Origin: Chloroflexota bacterium
Lineage (GTDB): Bacteria > Chloroflexota > Anaerolineae > Anaerolineales > Anaerolineaceae
Length of the DNA: 33,592 bases
Assembly (NCBI GenBank): GCA_012514645.1
Contig: JAAYZW010000108.1
Coordinates: 1 to 33,592, forward strand
Reading direction: 5' to 3'
A model generated the notes under the pieces. It was not told where the DNA came from. It made no database searches and was given only the letters and a program-made list of their open reading frames with translations. Made by a program: the position numbers and the translations under genes. Positions 8,229-17,077 of the stretch are shown here, in pieces (positions within the stretch are counted from its first letter, which is position 1; every line of letters starts with the position of its first letter).

Positions 8229-9269
8229 ATGAACGAAATCAACCCCAAAGACCCTGAAAACATGGCAGGACACATCAAATCATTGCCAAGAGATCTGGAA
8301 AACGCCTGGAAACTCGGCTCGGAAGCCCCATTGCCAACTTATCCGAAGATCGAAAAGATCCTGATCAGCGGCATGGGCGGCTCCGCCATCGGTGGTGACC
8401 TCTTTGGGAGTTACCTGTCCACGATCGCGCCTGTTCCGGTGCTGTCCCACCGCGATTATAGACTGCCCGCCTGGGCACGGGGATCGGAGACACTGGTGGT
8501 TTGTTCTTCACATTCGGGTAACACAGAGGAAACGCTGAGCAGTTTTGAAGCTGCCTTGGAAAGGGGTTGTTCTTTGTTGGCAATTTCCACCGGCGGCAAA
8601 CTACAGCGGCGGGCACTCGAAGCCGGTATTCCGCACTGGCAGTTTAATCATGTTGGGCAGCCTCGCACCGCGATTGGTTGGTCTTTTGGGCTGCTGCTTG
8701 CCCTTGCAGAACGGCTGGAACTGGTACAAGATCAGCAGCAGGAAATTAACCAAGCTGTTCTGGTCATGGAAAGACAACATACGCTGCTGGCGCCGTCAGT
8801 CCCTCTGCTCGAAAATGCGGCGAAACGCCTGGCGGGGCAATTGTTGGAGCGTAACGTGGTGATCTTCGCCGCCGGTGAGGTTGAGGTGATCGCCCGACGT
8901 TGGAAAGGTCAGTTCAACGAACTGGCAAAAGCCTGGGCGAGTTTTGAGGGCATCCCTGAGATGAACCACAACACGCTGGCAGGGCTGGTATTTCCAGAAA
9001 GTCTGCTCGAAAAAACCTCCGCAATATTTTTGCGCTCTCCGCTGGATCACCCCCGCAATCAGAAGCGTATTGACCTGAGCATGCAGTTTTTCCTGCAAGC
9101 TGGCGTGATGGTGGATTCAGTGATGGCTTCTGGTGAAGGCAGGTTGGCGCAGCTTTGGAGCCTGCTGCAGTTTGGCGATTATGTGTCCTATTACCTCGCC
9201 CTGGATTATGGCATCGACCCCACACCGGTGGAAGCGCTAAATTCGTTGAAGGCTGCGCTGTCAGATTAG
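8229..9269 (+). CDS. Bifunctional phosphoglucose/phosphomannose isomerase
   Basis: This SIS-domain enzyme interconverts glucose-6-P or mannose-6-P with fructose-6-P in the cytoplasm, feeding glycolysis and sugar-nucleotide synthesis. At 346 residues it is typical of the short archaeal/Chloroflexota type. Residues 40-52 (ISGMGGSAIGGDL) start the first SIS domain. SSHSGNTEE (about 98-106) is the phosphate-binding loop. EGIPEMNHNTLAG (about 240-252) carries the catalytic Glu/His region of the PGI/PMI C-terminal domain. The start codon is preceded by AAGGAG at 8-nt spacing. It follows the lipoprotein gene by 24 nt and is convergent with the uracil-DNA glycosylase gene, with only 16 nt between stops. 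I see no damage to key motifs. Confidence 0.93.
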   Translation: MNEINPKDPENMAGHIKSLPRDLENAWKLGSEAPLPTYPKIEKILISGMGGSAIGGDLFGSYLSTIAPVPVLSHRDYRLPAWARGSETLVVCSSHSGNTEETLSSFEAALERGCSLLAISTGGKLQRRALEAGIPHWQFNHVGQPRTAIGWSFGLLLALAERLELVQDQQQEINQAVLVMERQHTLLAPSVPLLENAAKRLAGQLLERNVVIFAAGEVEVIARRWKGQFNELAKAWASFEGIPEMNHNTLAGLVFPESLLEKTSAIFLRSPLDHPRNQKRIDLSMQFFLQAGVMVDSVMASGEGRLAQLWSLLQFGDYVSYYLALDYGIDPTPVEALNSLKAALSD

Positions 9270-9285
9270 GAGTAAAACCTAGTTT

Positions 9286-9966
9286 CTACTTCAGCAGCAC
9301 CCGGGCTTTTTGCCAGATCTGGTCGAACATCTCGGTCGTCAACCGCCCGGTTTGGGTGTTTTGCATGCTGGGGTGGTAAGAGCACATTATCCAGGGCAAG
9401 TCTTCGCGGGGATGGTAGAAATTACCATGACCGAACGCGACTTCTTTTTTTGGAATGCCGGCATAGCCAGGCAGCTTGAGCAAACTGTCCAGCGCGATCT
9501 TCCCCAACAATACCACGCCCTGAATGTTTGGCAGCAGAGCCATCTCCGCCTCAAGCCAGGGCCGGCAGTTTTCCAGTTCCTGGGTGGTGGGTTTGTTTGC
9601 CGGTGGGGCGCAGCGCGCCGCTGCCGCGATCCAGCAATCAATCAATTTCAAGCCGTCATCACGGTGCTTCGATAGTGGTTGGTTGGCAAAACCCGCCCGG
9701 TAAAGTGCGGGAATAAAAAAATCGCCTGAGCCGTCACCGGTAAAAATCCTGCCAGTCCGGTTGGCACCATGCGCAGCAGGCGCCAAACCTAAAATCAGCA
9801 GCCTTGCTTTTGGGTCGCCAAAGCCAGGAACAGGTTTACCCCAGTAGTCCCAATCCATGTAGGCGCGCCTTCTTACACGTGCAACTTCCTCCCGCCATGC
9901 CACTAATCTTGGGCATTTGTGGCAGGAGATGATTTCCTGTTCCAGTTTTTCAAGTTCTGGTGTCAT
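9286..9966 (-). CDS. Uracil-DNA glycosylase, family 5 (UDGb-type), [4Fe-4S]
   Basis: A base-excision repair enzyme that removes uracil, and often other deaminated bases, from DNA. The 226-residue product has an N-terminal CHKC pair (C15, C18) and a later C-x14-C pair, the usual four ligands of the iron-sulphur cluster. Motif A is GLAPAAHGANRTGR (about 60-73) and motif B is HPSMQNTQTGRL near the C-terminus. Motif A with AHGANRTG, lacking the Glu of family 4, points to family 5. The ATG at 9966 is preferred; the frame extends two codons to a TTG at 9972. The eno terminator lies just upstream, so it is probably transcribed on its own, although no clear promoter is visible. Confidence 0.9.
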   Translation of the reverse strand: MTPELEKLEQEIISCHKCPRLVAWREEVARVRRRAYMDWDYWGKPVPGFGDPKARLLILGLAPAAHGANRTGRIFTGDGSGDFFIPALYRAGFANQPLSKHRDDGLKLIDCWIAAAARCAPPANKPTTQELENCRPWLEAEMALLPNIQGVVLLGKIALDSLLKLPGYAGIPKKEVAFGHGNFYHPREDLPWIMCSYHPSMQNTQTGRLTTEMFDQIWQKARVLLK

Positions 9967-9994
9967 TTCCAAAGTTTACCAGACAACCCCAAAT

Positions 9995-10031
9995 GAAAAA
10001 GCAGGGAAGCCGTGTGCTCTTACCTGCCTTT
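9995..10031 (-). terminator. Terminator downstream of eno
   Basis: Read on the minus strand, GCAGG and CCTGC (10001-10005 and 10023-10027 in plus coordinates) enclose a 17-nt loop and are followed by a T-run. It lies about 90 nt past the eno stop and upstream of the glycosylase gene. The stem is short and the loop long, so it is a moderate call. Confidence 0.5.
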
Positions 10032-10119
10032 TGTTTGTCCATAGTTTCTACATCTTTACCCGGTCGTAATCGCTTCTCTATCTGGCAAAAGCGCAGGTAT
10101 TCAACAAATCTGCAGTTGC

Positions 10120-11445
<1,326 letters not shown>

Positions 11446-11450
11446 CTAAA

Positions 11451-11477
11451 AGTATAACCTGACTGCATTAGGTCAGG
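11451..11477 (-). promoter_or_regulatory. Promoter (TATACT) and adjacent dyad upstream of eno
   Basis: On the minus strand TATACT lies at 11451-11456. Immediately upstream, CCTGAC-N8-GTCAGG (11458-11463 and 11472-11477) is a perfect 6-bp dyad occupying the spacer and -35 zone. No good -35 box is present, so the dyad may be an operator or activator site. Confidence 0.45.
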
Positions 11478-11484
11478 ATTTAAA

Positions 11485-13119
11485 TCAAAGCGAAACGATT
11501 TCATCAGGGAGTCCCTTTCGCCGGCACGCCTCCCGGATAAGCCCCAAAAACAAGGGGTGTGGGCGGTTGGGTCTTGAGAGAAACTCCGGGTGGAACTGGC
11601 TCGCGACCATGAAGGGTTGCTCCGGGTTCTCCACGATTTCCACCAGCAATCCATCAGGGGATAGCCCTGAGAAGACCAAACCATGTTCCTGTAATGCTTC
11701 CCGGTACTCATTATTAATTTCATAGCGATGCCGGTGGCGCTCTTCAACCAATTCCTGGTCATACAAGCTTTGCACCAGCGTGTTTTCCTGAAGCTGGCAA
11801 GGGTATAACCCCAGTCTCATCGTGCCGCCCAGGCGGTCGAGTCCTTTTTGATCGATCATCAAGTCAACCACCGGATATTTTGTCATTTTGTCAAATTCAG
11901 CCGAGTTGGCTTCCTCCAGCCCAAGCACGTTGCGGGCATATTCAATCACCATCACCTGCATGCCCAGGCACAACCCCAGGTAAGGGACCCGGTTCTCGCG
12001 GGCATACCTGGCAGTGCGGATCTTTCCTTCCACACCGCGGCTGCCAAAACCACCGGGCACGACAATAGCATCCATTTTTGCCAAAGCTTCCTCGGCGTCT
12101 TCCTGGTTCTCAATATCAGAGGAAGAAATCCATTCGATCTCCACATCGACTCCATAGTACAGTGCGGCGTGTTTTAATGCCTCTCTTACACTAAGATAGG
12201 CATCATGCAATTCCACATACTTGCCAACCAAACCAATCTTGAGCGCTGGCTTGGTCTTGCCCAATTCCTTAACCATCCAACGCCAGCCTGATAATTCTGC
12301 CGGCTGCTTGGCTTGTAAACCGAGCACGTCAAGGAGAATATCGGCTACGCGCATCTCTTCCAGTTGCAGGGGAATTTCATAAAGCAGGTCAGCAGTAACC
12401 AACGGGATCACCGCCTCAGGTCTGACGTCGCAAAACCTGGCGATCTTCTGTGTGATGTCTTTTTCAACAGGGTAATCACTGCGCGCGATGATCATATCTG
12501 CCAGAATCCCGATGGAGCGCAGCTCACGAACCGAATGTTGGGTCGGTTTGGTCTTCGTCTCGCTGGTCGCTTTCAGATGTGGAAGCCAGGTGATATGAAC
12601 AAAGGCAGTATTTTCTCTGCTGAGTTCATTACGCATTTCACGGATCGCCTCCAAAAAAGGCTGCCCCTCAATGTCACCGACCGTGCCGCCGACTTCGATC
12701 AAGGCAATGTCGGCTTCGCTGGTGCGACCGAGCAGATTGATCCGTCGTTTGATTTCGTTTGTGATATGTGGGATCACCTGGATAGTACCGCCCAGGTAAT
12801 CTCCCCGACGCTCACGCTCAATTACCTCTTCGTAAACCTGACCGGTTGTGACCGTGCTGGTTTTTTTAAGCCTGAGATCGCAAAAGCGTTCGTAATGCCC
12901 CAAATCCAGATCGGTCTCAGAGCCGTCATCGAGTACATAGACTTCACCATGCTGGTAGGGGCTCATTGTGCCCGGGTCGACGTTCAGGTAAGGATCAAGC
13001 TTTTGGACGGTGACGGAAAAACCACGGGCTTTCAGCAAGCGCCCAACAGAGGCGGCTGTGACACCTTTCCCAACAGAGGAAAGCACACCACCAGTGAAAA
13101 AAATGTATTTGATCGCCAT
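11485..13119 (-). CDS. pyrG: CTP synthase
   Basis: This enzyme makes CTP from UTP, ATP and glutamine. It has 544 residues, the usual length. The N-terminal synthase domain shows GGVLSSVGKGVTAAS (P-loop), KLDPYLNVDPGTMSP and QHGEVYVLDDG. The C-terminal class I glutamine amidotransferase domain (from about 295) has PGGFGSRG, the nucleophile in LGLCLGMQ, and QFHPEF supplying the catalytic His and Glu. GAGGTG sits close before the ATG. It follows the S1-protein gene but is separated from it by a strong hairpin terminator, and it precedes eno by 69 nt. All key motifs are intact. Confidence 0.98.
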   Translation of the reverse strand: MAIKYIFFTGGVLSSVGKGVTAASVGRLLKARGFSVTVQKLDPYLNVDPGTMSPYQHGEVYVLDDGSETDLDLGHYERFCDLRLKKTSTVTTGQVYEEVIERERRGDYLGGTIQVIPHITNEIKRRINLLGRTSEADIALIEVGGTVGDIEGQPFLEAIREMRNELSRENTAFVHITWLPHLKATSETKTKPTQHSVRELRSIGILADMIIARSDYPVEKDITQKIARFCDVRPEAVIPLVTADLLYEIPLQLEEMRVADILLDVLGLQAKQPAELSGWRWMVKELGKTKPALKIGLVGKYVELHDAYLSVREALKHAALYYGVDVEIEWISSSDIENQEDAEEALAKMDAIVVPGGFGSRGVEGKIRTARYARENRVPYLGLCLGMQVMVIEYARNVLGLEEANSAEFDKMTKYPVVDLMIDQKGLDRLGGTMRLGLYPCQLQENTLVQSLYDQELVEERHRHRYEINNEYREALQEHGLVFSGLSPDGLLVEIVENPEQPFMVASQFHPEFLSRPNRPHPLFLGLIREACRRKGLPDEIVSL

Positions 13120-13138
13120 AGCACCTCGAACTGGTTAA

Positions 13139-13173
13139 ACAAAAAGGGAGGGCAGGTTAATCCAGCCCTCCCC
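13139..13173 (-). terminator. Strong rho-independent terminator after the S1-protein gene
   Basis: A perfect 8-bp GC-rich stem, GGGAGGGC/GCCCTCCC (13146-13153 and 13165-13172 in plus coordinates), with an 11-nt loop is followed on the minus strand by TTTTTGTTT. It lies between the S1 gene and pyrG. Confidence 0.88.
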
Positions 13174-13209
13174 GGAAATTACTCAGGTTTAGTTAGGCTT
13201 ATCCGTCGC

Positions 13210-14004
13210 CTATTCATCCATGTCGCCTGCGCTGCTGAGCTTGTTGGTTAAAGTGCGCTCGAAGATATCGTCGGTTTCGGTGTCCAGCCTTTTTTGCTTC
13301 TTGATGCGGCTGGTAATCTCAGGGCGGCGCAATTCAGCGCGGTCCATCGCCTTGCGCATGGCAATTTCCATGAAGGTCGGATCGGGAATGACTTCTTCTT
13401 CCTCAACTTCTAAGACTTCTTTTTTGCCTTTGCCTTTGCGTTTGGGCGGAGCAATTTCTGCCATGATTTCTTCCGGTGTGTCCAGCAGAGCTTTCATGCT
13501 CAGTTTAATTTGCTTCTTACGGCGATTGACTTCCAGGACTTTCACATCAACTTCATCGCCGACCTTGACGACTTCTGAGGGTACGCGCACAAAATTGTGG
13601 GAAAGTTCGCTTACATGCACCAGACCAGGTCGTTCGGCTCCGATTTCTACAAAGGCGCCAAAAGATTCCAGCCTAATGATGGTCCCTTTCAGGTTCATCT
13701 CGGGGGCAAGCTCGCGCCATTCATACAGCAGTGGTTCACGCATTGTCAGTTCGTAGTGGTCTTTCAAAACGCGTTTGACCCAGACAGTGATTTCCTGCTC
13801 TTCTTTAAGAATTTCGTCAAGATTAGTGACGTCTCTTTCTATATTCTCGGGATCGACAACTTGGGAGACATGTAAAAACGCAGGTAGTTGAGAACCGATA
13901 TCTACAATAGCTCCTTGCAGTGTGGTCTTCAACACCTTCCCTTCGAATTTTTGCTTCGCAGCGATGGTTTGATCATTAGTGGTTGAATCGATAGGGTTAT
14001 CCAT
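13210..14004 (-). CDS. RNA-binding protein with two S1 domains
   Basis: A 264-residue cytoplasmic RNA-binding protein, probably translational, in the role of a short ribosomal protein S1 homologue. S1 domain 1 covers about 18-90 (KFEGKVLKTTLQGAIVDIG). S1 domain 2 covers about 103-172 (LKGTIIRLESFGAFVEIG, then PGLVHVSELS). A Lys-rich and then Glu-rich linker (about 187-205) precedes a basic helical tail. E. coli S1 has six such domains, so this is a compact form; calling it rpsA is not justified from sequence alone. GGGAG lies 6 nt before the ATG. It has the best promoter in the window and a strong terminator, consistent with high monocistronic expression. Confidence 0.88.
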   Translation of the reverse strand: MDNPIDSTTNDQTIAAKQKFEGKVLKTTLQGAIVDIGSQLPAFLHVSQVVDPENIERDVTNLDEILKEEQEITVWVKRVLKDHYELTMREPLLYEWRELAPEMNLKGTIIRLESFGAFVEIGAERPGLVHVSELSHNFVRVPSEVVKVGDEVDVKVLEVNRRKKQIKLSMKALLDTPEEIMAEIAPPKRKGKGKKEVLEVEEEEVIPDPTFMEIAMRKAMDRAELRRPEITSRIKKQKRLDTETDDIFERTLTNKLSSAGDMDE

Positions 14005-14039
14005 AATTTACTCCCAAAGGGTTATATTCACAATTTATT

Positions 14040-14068
14040 AGTATACTCTTTCGGTTTGATTTCGTCAA
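14040..14068 (-). promoter_or_regulatory. Near-consensus sigma-70-type promoter for the S1-protein gene
   Basis: On the minus strand TTGACG (14063-14068), a 17-nt spacer and TATACT (14040-14045) match the primary-sigma consensus closely. The predicted transcript start leaves a leader of about 30 nt with GGGAG before the ATG at 14004. Confidence 0.8.
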
Positions 14069-14095
14069 TTATTCGAGCCAAAACTCGCATTGTTT

Positions 14096-14785
14096 TCATA
14101 TGAATGTTCCATGAAAAGTCAAAACTGCTGCTGTTATCAAAAATTGACCAACATGGTAAGTGACGATAATCCAGAATTTGTGCCTGGGCAGCCTGCGATC
14201 GAGTTTATCCAACCCGATCATTATGTCGGAAACCAAAAATAAGTATCCCCCAATTCCAGCCATCAACGCGGCAGTGTCTGACCAGCCAGGGCGATCCAGG
14301 CATAATACAGCACTGATTGCCATTGCCAAAACCAGGAAACTGTAGGTTTTGACAAGCCAGAGAAACCGTTGGCTCAGGTTCGTATTTGCTGCCAGGCGGT
14401 CAGTTGCCAGGTGCAATATCAGAGCCCCAGCCAGGAAACCGACGGTACCGATTACCAGCACCGGGATGGAAGGCAGGCTGGCATTAAACCCGATGATGTA
14501 GAAAACCTGTGCCACCGCGAAGGCACCCATCCCTGCCAGAAACCAGCGCTTTCCCTGGGGAATCAAGAGCACATCGCCAAGCAGCGAGAACTCCAACCCC
14601 AACAGGAATGCCAATCGGAAGGAATCAATTGATCCGTTCAGGATAAATACCGCGATTAAGCCCAACAAAACCAACGGCTTTGTAGCGTAATAGACCGAAA
14701 ATTTTCCACGCCAGATGGCTACCCAGTTGGCAGCGGTGAAAGCGGCTGTCACAATCAATAGGGACGTCGTGCCCCAATCAGGCAT
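14096..14785 (-). CDS. YhhN/TMEM86-family membrane protein (lysoplasmalogenase-like)
   Basis: A 229-residue integral membrane protein with about eight hydrophobic segments. The family signature is visible: TKPLVLLGLIAVF near residue 36, then FLLGLEFSLLGDVLLI with the conserved Gly-Asp, and FLAGMGAFAVAQVFYI. Characterised members hydrolyse the vinyl-ether bond of lysoplasmalogens; whether this bacterial protein does is unknown. The ATG at 14785 overlaps the era stop (ATGCCTGA) and has AGGGG upstream, which argues for translational coupling. A longer start at 14809 is possible but lies further inside era. It is the last gene of the MGMT-era-yhhN run. Confidence 0.85.
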   Translation of the reverse strand: MPDWGTTSLLIVTAAFTAANWVAIWRGKFSVYYATKPLVLLGLIAVFILNGSIDSFRLAFLLGLEFSLLGDVLLIPQGKRWFLAGMGAFAVAQVFYIIGFNASLPSIPVLVIGTVGFLAGALILHLATDRLAANTNLSQRFLWLVKTYSFLVLAMAISAVLCLDRPGWSDTAALMAGIGGYLFLVSDIMIGLDKLDRRLPRHKFWIIVTYHVGQFLITAAVLTFHGTFI

Positions 14786-15698
14786 TACCAGCCCCTGCCA
14801 ATCCAACACGACCCAGAAACGCGGTGTCGTTTTTCCAGTCTTTATGGGTCTTTACCTGCAGATCCAGGAAGACTTTCTTGTCGGTCATTTCTTCAATGGC
14901 TAAGCGTGCTGCCGTGCTGATTTCGCGAATCTTGGCACCTTTTCTGCCAACTACGATGCCCTTTTGCGCTTCCCGCTCTACAAAGATGGTTGCGTGAATG
15001 TAGAGGACATCATTCTCGCGTTCTTTGTAATCGTTCACCAGGGTGGCAATGCTGTAGGGCAGTTCGTCATCCAGATTTTCCATCGCCGCCGCGCGAATAA
15101 ACTCCGCCGCAATGCTGCGCTCAAAATCCTCCGTGATTTGGTCAGTCGGATAATATTCGGGACCGACCGGCAGTAAACTCTTAACTTTTTCGAGCAATTT
15201 TGGCAGACCTTTACCGGTTCGGGCAGAGACCTCCAGCGAGGGGTCCTCCGGGAATAAAGCCTGGTATGCCTGCTTGTTTTGCGAAGCCTGACCGGCAGAT
15301 GCCTGATCGCTCTTGTTGAAGATCAGGATGACATGCTGATTGGCTCTTTTTTCTTTGATCAGGGCAGACAGTTCCTGGTCCAGTGCGTCGGGGGCTTTGC
15401 TGATATCGGCAACATAAAGCAAAATGTCCGCGTCTTCGAGAGCAAACCTGACTTCATTATTAATGAACTGGCTCAACTTATCTTTGGCATTGTTCAGCCC
15501 TGGGGTGTCTGTAAAAATCATCTGGTATTCATCTGTGGTTAGAATACCCAACTGCCTTCGCCGTGTCGTTTGCGGCTTGAAAGACACGCCCGCAATTAGC
15601 TGCCCCATCAGTTGGTTGAGCAAGGTACTTTTACCAGCGTTTGGTTTACCAACCAGCGAGATAAAACCTGATTTGAATTCGTTGTTCTCAGTGTTCAT
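14778..15698 (-). CDS. era: GTPase Era (30S ribosome assembly)
   Basis: Era binds the 3' end of 16S rRNA during small-subunit maturation. From the ATG at 15698 it has 306 residues, the normal length. G1 is GKPNAGKS (about 16-23), followed by switch I with TTRRRQLGI. G3 is DTPGLNNA, G4 is NKSD and G5 is VSARTGKG. The C-terminal KH domain carries VVGRKGAKIREIS (near 255), the RNA-binding GxxG loop. The frame can be read from a TTG at 15749 inside the MGMT gene, but the ATG 10 nt after the MGMT stop gives the family's usual N-terminus. It lies between the MGMT and yhhN genes in an operon and overlaps the latter by 8 nt. Confidence 0.96.
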   Translation of the reverse strand: MNTENNEFKSGFISLVGKPNAGKSTLLNQLMGQLIAGVSFKPQTTRRRQLGILTTDEYQMIFTDTPGLNNAKDKLSQFINNEVRFALEDADILLYVADISKAPDALDQELSALIKEKRANQHVILIFNKSDQASAGQASQNKQAYQALFPEDPSLEVSARTGKGLPKLLEKVKSLLPVGPEYYPTDQITEDFERSIAAEFIRAAAMENLDDELPYSIATLVNDYKERENDVLYIHATIFVEREAQKGIVVGRKGAKIREISTAARLAIEEMTDKKVFLDLQVKTHKDWKNDTAFLGRVGLAGAGNA

Positions 15699-15708
15699 AT
15701 TTGCCCAA

Positions 15709-16206
15709 TTACCTGGCAACCCTTCCGTTTTTAAATTGAACTCCTTCAAACTCGAGCAGCCATTGCTTTACCTTGAGCCCGCCTTCGGCTGAGAAACCGT
15801 GTAAGGACCCGTCTGACCCGATTACACGATGACAGGGGACCACAATCATAAAAGGATTTTTTGCCAGCGCGCCCCCGCAGGCTCGCGCCGCACGATCGTT
15901 GCCGCTCAGTTTTGACAGCTCCCCATAGGTGATCACCATGCCCCAGGGAATTTGCATGGCAGCCTGAAGCGCGTGCTGACGAAAAGCAGTGGCCCCAGTC
16001 CAGTCGAGGGGCAGGTCAAACTGCTTCAATTCCCTTGAAAAGTATTGTTGCAATTGCTGCACCGCTTGCTTGATAACTCCTTCTGGTGGAATTTCGGTTT
16101 GCGTCTCTTGTTTTTCCGAAACTAGTTGAATGCTGGTCAGGGCATCCTGGCTGGCAAAGATCTGCAGCACACCGATTGGTGTGTTTAGCTTGTAGGATGT
16201 GGTCAT
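15709..16206 (-). CDS. Methylated-DNA--[protein]-cysteine S-methyltransferase (MGMT)
   Basis: A suicide repair protein that transfers methyl groups from O6-methylguanine to its own cysteine. The 165-residue form from the ATG at 16206 has the nucleophile in PCHRVIGSDG (Cys about 125), the Arg-finger helix region RAARACGGALAKNP, and the helix-turn-helix stretch IPWGMVITYGELS. AGGAG precedes this ATG by 8 nt; the ATGs at 16212 and 16224 lie too close to, or before, the ribosome site. It heads a run with era and yhhN. Two clear 11-bp repeats lie just upstream and may be regulatory sites. It is not fused to an Ada regulator domain. Confidence 0.94.
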   Translation of the reverse strand: MTTSYKLNTPIGVLQIFASQDALTSIQLVSEKQETQTEIPPEGVIKQAVQQLQQYFSRELKQFDLPLDWTGATAFRQHALQAAMQIPWGMVITYGELSKLSGNDRAARACGGALAKNPFMIVVPCHRVIGSDGSLHGFSAEGGLKVKQWLLEFEGVQFKNGRVAR

Positions 16207-16220
16207 AATCATGTCTCCTG

Positions 16221-16256
16221 GCATAAGTCGTAGGGTAATCGTAGGTTAATCGTCAA
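16221..16256 (-). promoter_or_regulatory. 11-bp helical-turn repeats and TTGACG box upstream of the MGMT gene
   Basis: On the minus strand ACGATTAACCT, ACGATTACCCT and a weaker ACGACTTATGC stand head to tail with an 11-bp period. TTGACG (16251-16256) overlaps the first unit, and TACGAC lies 18 nt downstream of it as a poor -10 candidate. This spacing suits a regulator that binds one face of the helix, but no regulator is identified. Confidence 0.4.
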
Positions 16257-16284
16257 GTATTGTTTCAAGGTTTATTGTAATATA

Positions 16285-16359
16285 AAGTCGTAAGGGCGAC
16301 TTCTCTTCTTCTCCTCCTCCTTAATACACTAATGCTGCGGTCGGCGTCCGCAGCATTAG
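16285..16359 (+). other. Two-hairpin intergenic region with pyrimidine tract (possible leader or small RNA)
   Basis: Between the divergent MGMT and PRTase genes, AAGTCG-TAAGGG-CGACTT (16285-16302) forms a small hairpin. A C/T-only tract follows (to about 16321), then a perfect 12-bp stem, CTAATGCTGCGG/CCGCAGCATTAG, with a 7-nt loop (16329-16359). No T-run follows the second hairpin, so it is not a standard terminator. TAATAT/TATAAA sequences just upstream of the first hairpin could drive it. Confidence 0.4.
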
Positions 16360-16486
16360 CTCGTTTAACCGCGATTGTGCTGGTCTGCAGAGCAAACACG
16401 CTTTTTGACCGAAGCTCTCTATCTTTTCATCAGGTTCCATATATTTTCCCTTAGATTAAGATTTCACGCAATCCTCTTTTCTGCGA

Positions 16487-16492
16487 TAAAAT
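16487..16492 (+). promoter_or_regulatory. -10 element TAAAAT(C) for the PRTase gene
   Basis: TAAAATC ends about 30 nt before the ATG at 16522, leaving room for a short leader with TTGGAGG as ribosome site. No good -35 box is seen. Confidence 0.55.
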
Positions 16493-16521
16493 CATGCCAG
16501 TCAAACACACCTTGGAGGTTC

Positions 16522-17073
16522 ATGGAAAACCGAGAGACTTACCCTATCAATATTGCTGGCATCGAGCGTGAGCTGCCGCTTTTCGAAGTCAAACCCGGAC
16601 TTCGCATCGCCATCCTGAACATCCTTGGCGATGTCGAATTGGTCGACGCTTGCGCCGCTGAGCTTAACCGTTTGCTGGCAGATACCGAATATGACGTCAT
16701 TCTCACACCTGAAGCAAAATCAATCCCGCTGGCGCACACGCTCTCAAAAGTGAGCGGCAAGCCTTATATCGTCTTACGCAAAGAATACAAACCCTACATG
16801 GGCGATGCCATCTCGACAGAGACGCTTTCGATTACAACCGGAAAACCGCAAACTCTTTTCCTTGATGAGAAAGATGTCGAGCTGATCAGGGGCAAAAGAG
16901 TCGTTTTGCTTGACGACGTCATCAGCACCGGTTCGACCCTCCAGGGTATGCACCTTGTCATGGACAAAGCTGGAGCGATCACAGCACGCGAAGTTGGCAT
17001 TCTGACAGAAGGCGACCGTGCGGAGTGGCGCGATATCCTTGCGCTTGGACACCTCCCCGTGTTTTTCGAGTAA
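16522..17073 (+). CDS. Phosphoribosyltransferase, adenine PRTase-like
   Basis: A type I PRTase of 183 residues, likely a purine-salvage enzyme using PRPP. The PRPP-binding signature VVLLDDVISTGST is at 127-139 with the paired acidic residues. TPEAKSIPLAHTLS (about 62-75) and YIVLRKEYK (about 82-90) match the APRT/xanthine-PRTase group. The frame is open upstream to 16375, but the ATG at 16522 has TTGGAGG 5 nt ahead and lies behind a TAAAATC promoter element, so the longer N-terminus is rejected. Substrate preference cannot be read with certainty. It is followed after 4 nt by the HicB/DinB-like gene, probably in one operon. Confidence 0.88.
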   Translation: MENRETYPINIAGIERELPLFEVKPGLRIAILNILGDVELVDACAAELNRLLADTEYDVILTPEAKSIPLAHTLSKVSGKPYIVLRKEYKPYMGDAISTETLSITTGKPQTLFLDEKDVELIRGKRVVLLDDVISTGSTLQGMHLVMDKAGAITAREVGILTEGDRAEWRDILALGHLPVFFE

Positions 17074-17077
17074 ACCA

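Noticed and set aside
9258-9290. TAGG-N7-CCTA hairpin between the convergent isomerase and glycosylase stops
   Set aside because: A four-base-pair stem without a T-run is too weak to call a terminator.
12364-13251. 295-residue plus-strand ORF
   Set aside because: It is antisense to pyrG, whose P-loop and glutaminase motifs are intact; the antisense product has no recognisable domain and crosses the terminator.
16375-16521. N-terminal extension of the PRTase
   Set aside because: The PRTase start at 16522 has TTGGAGG and a promoter element just upstream; the extension lacks both and is not like the family N-terminus.
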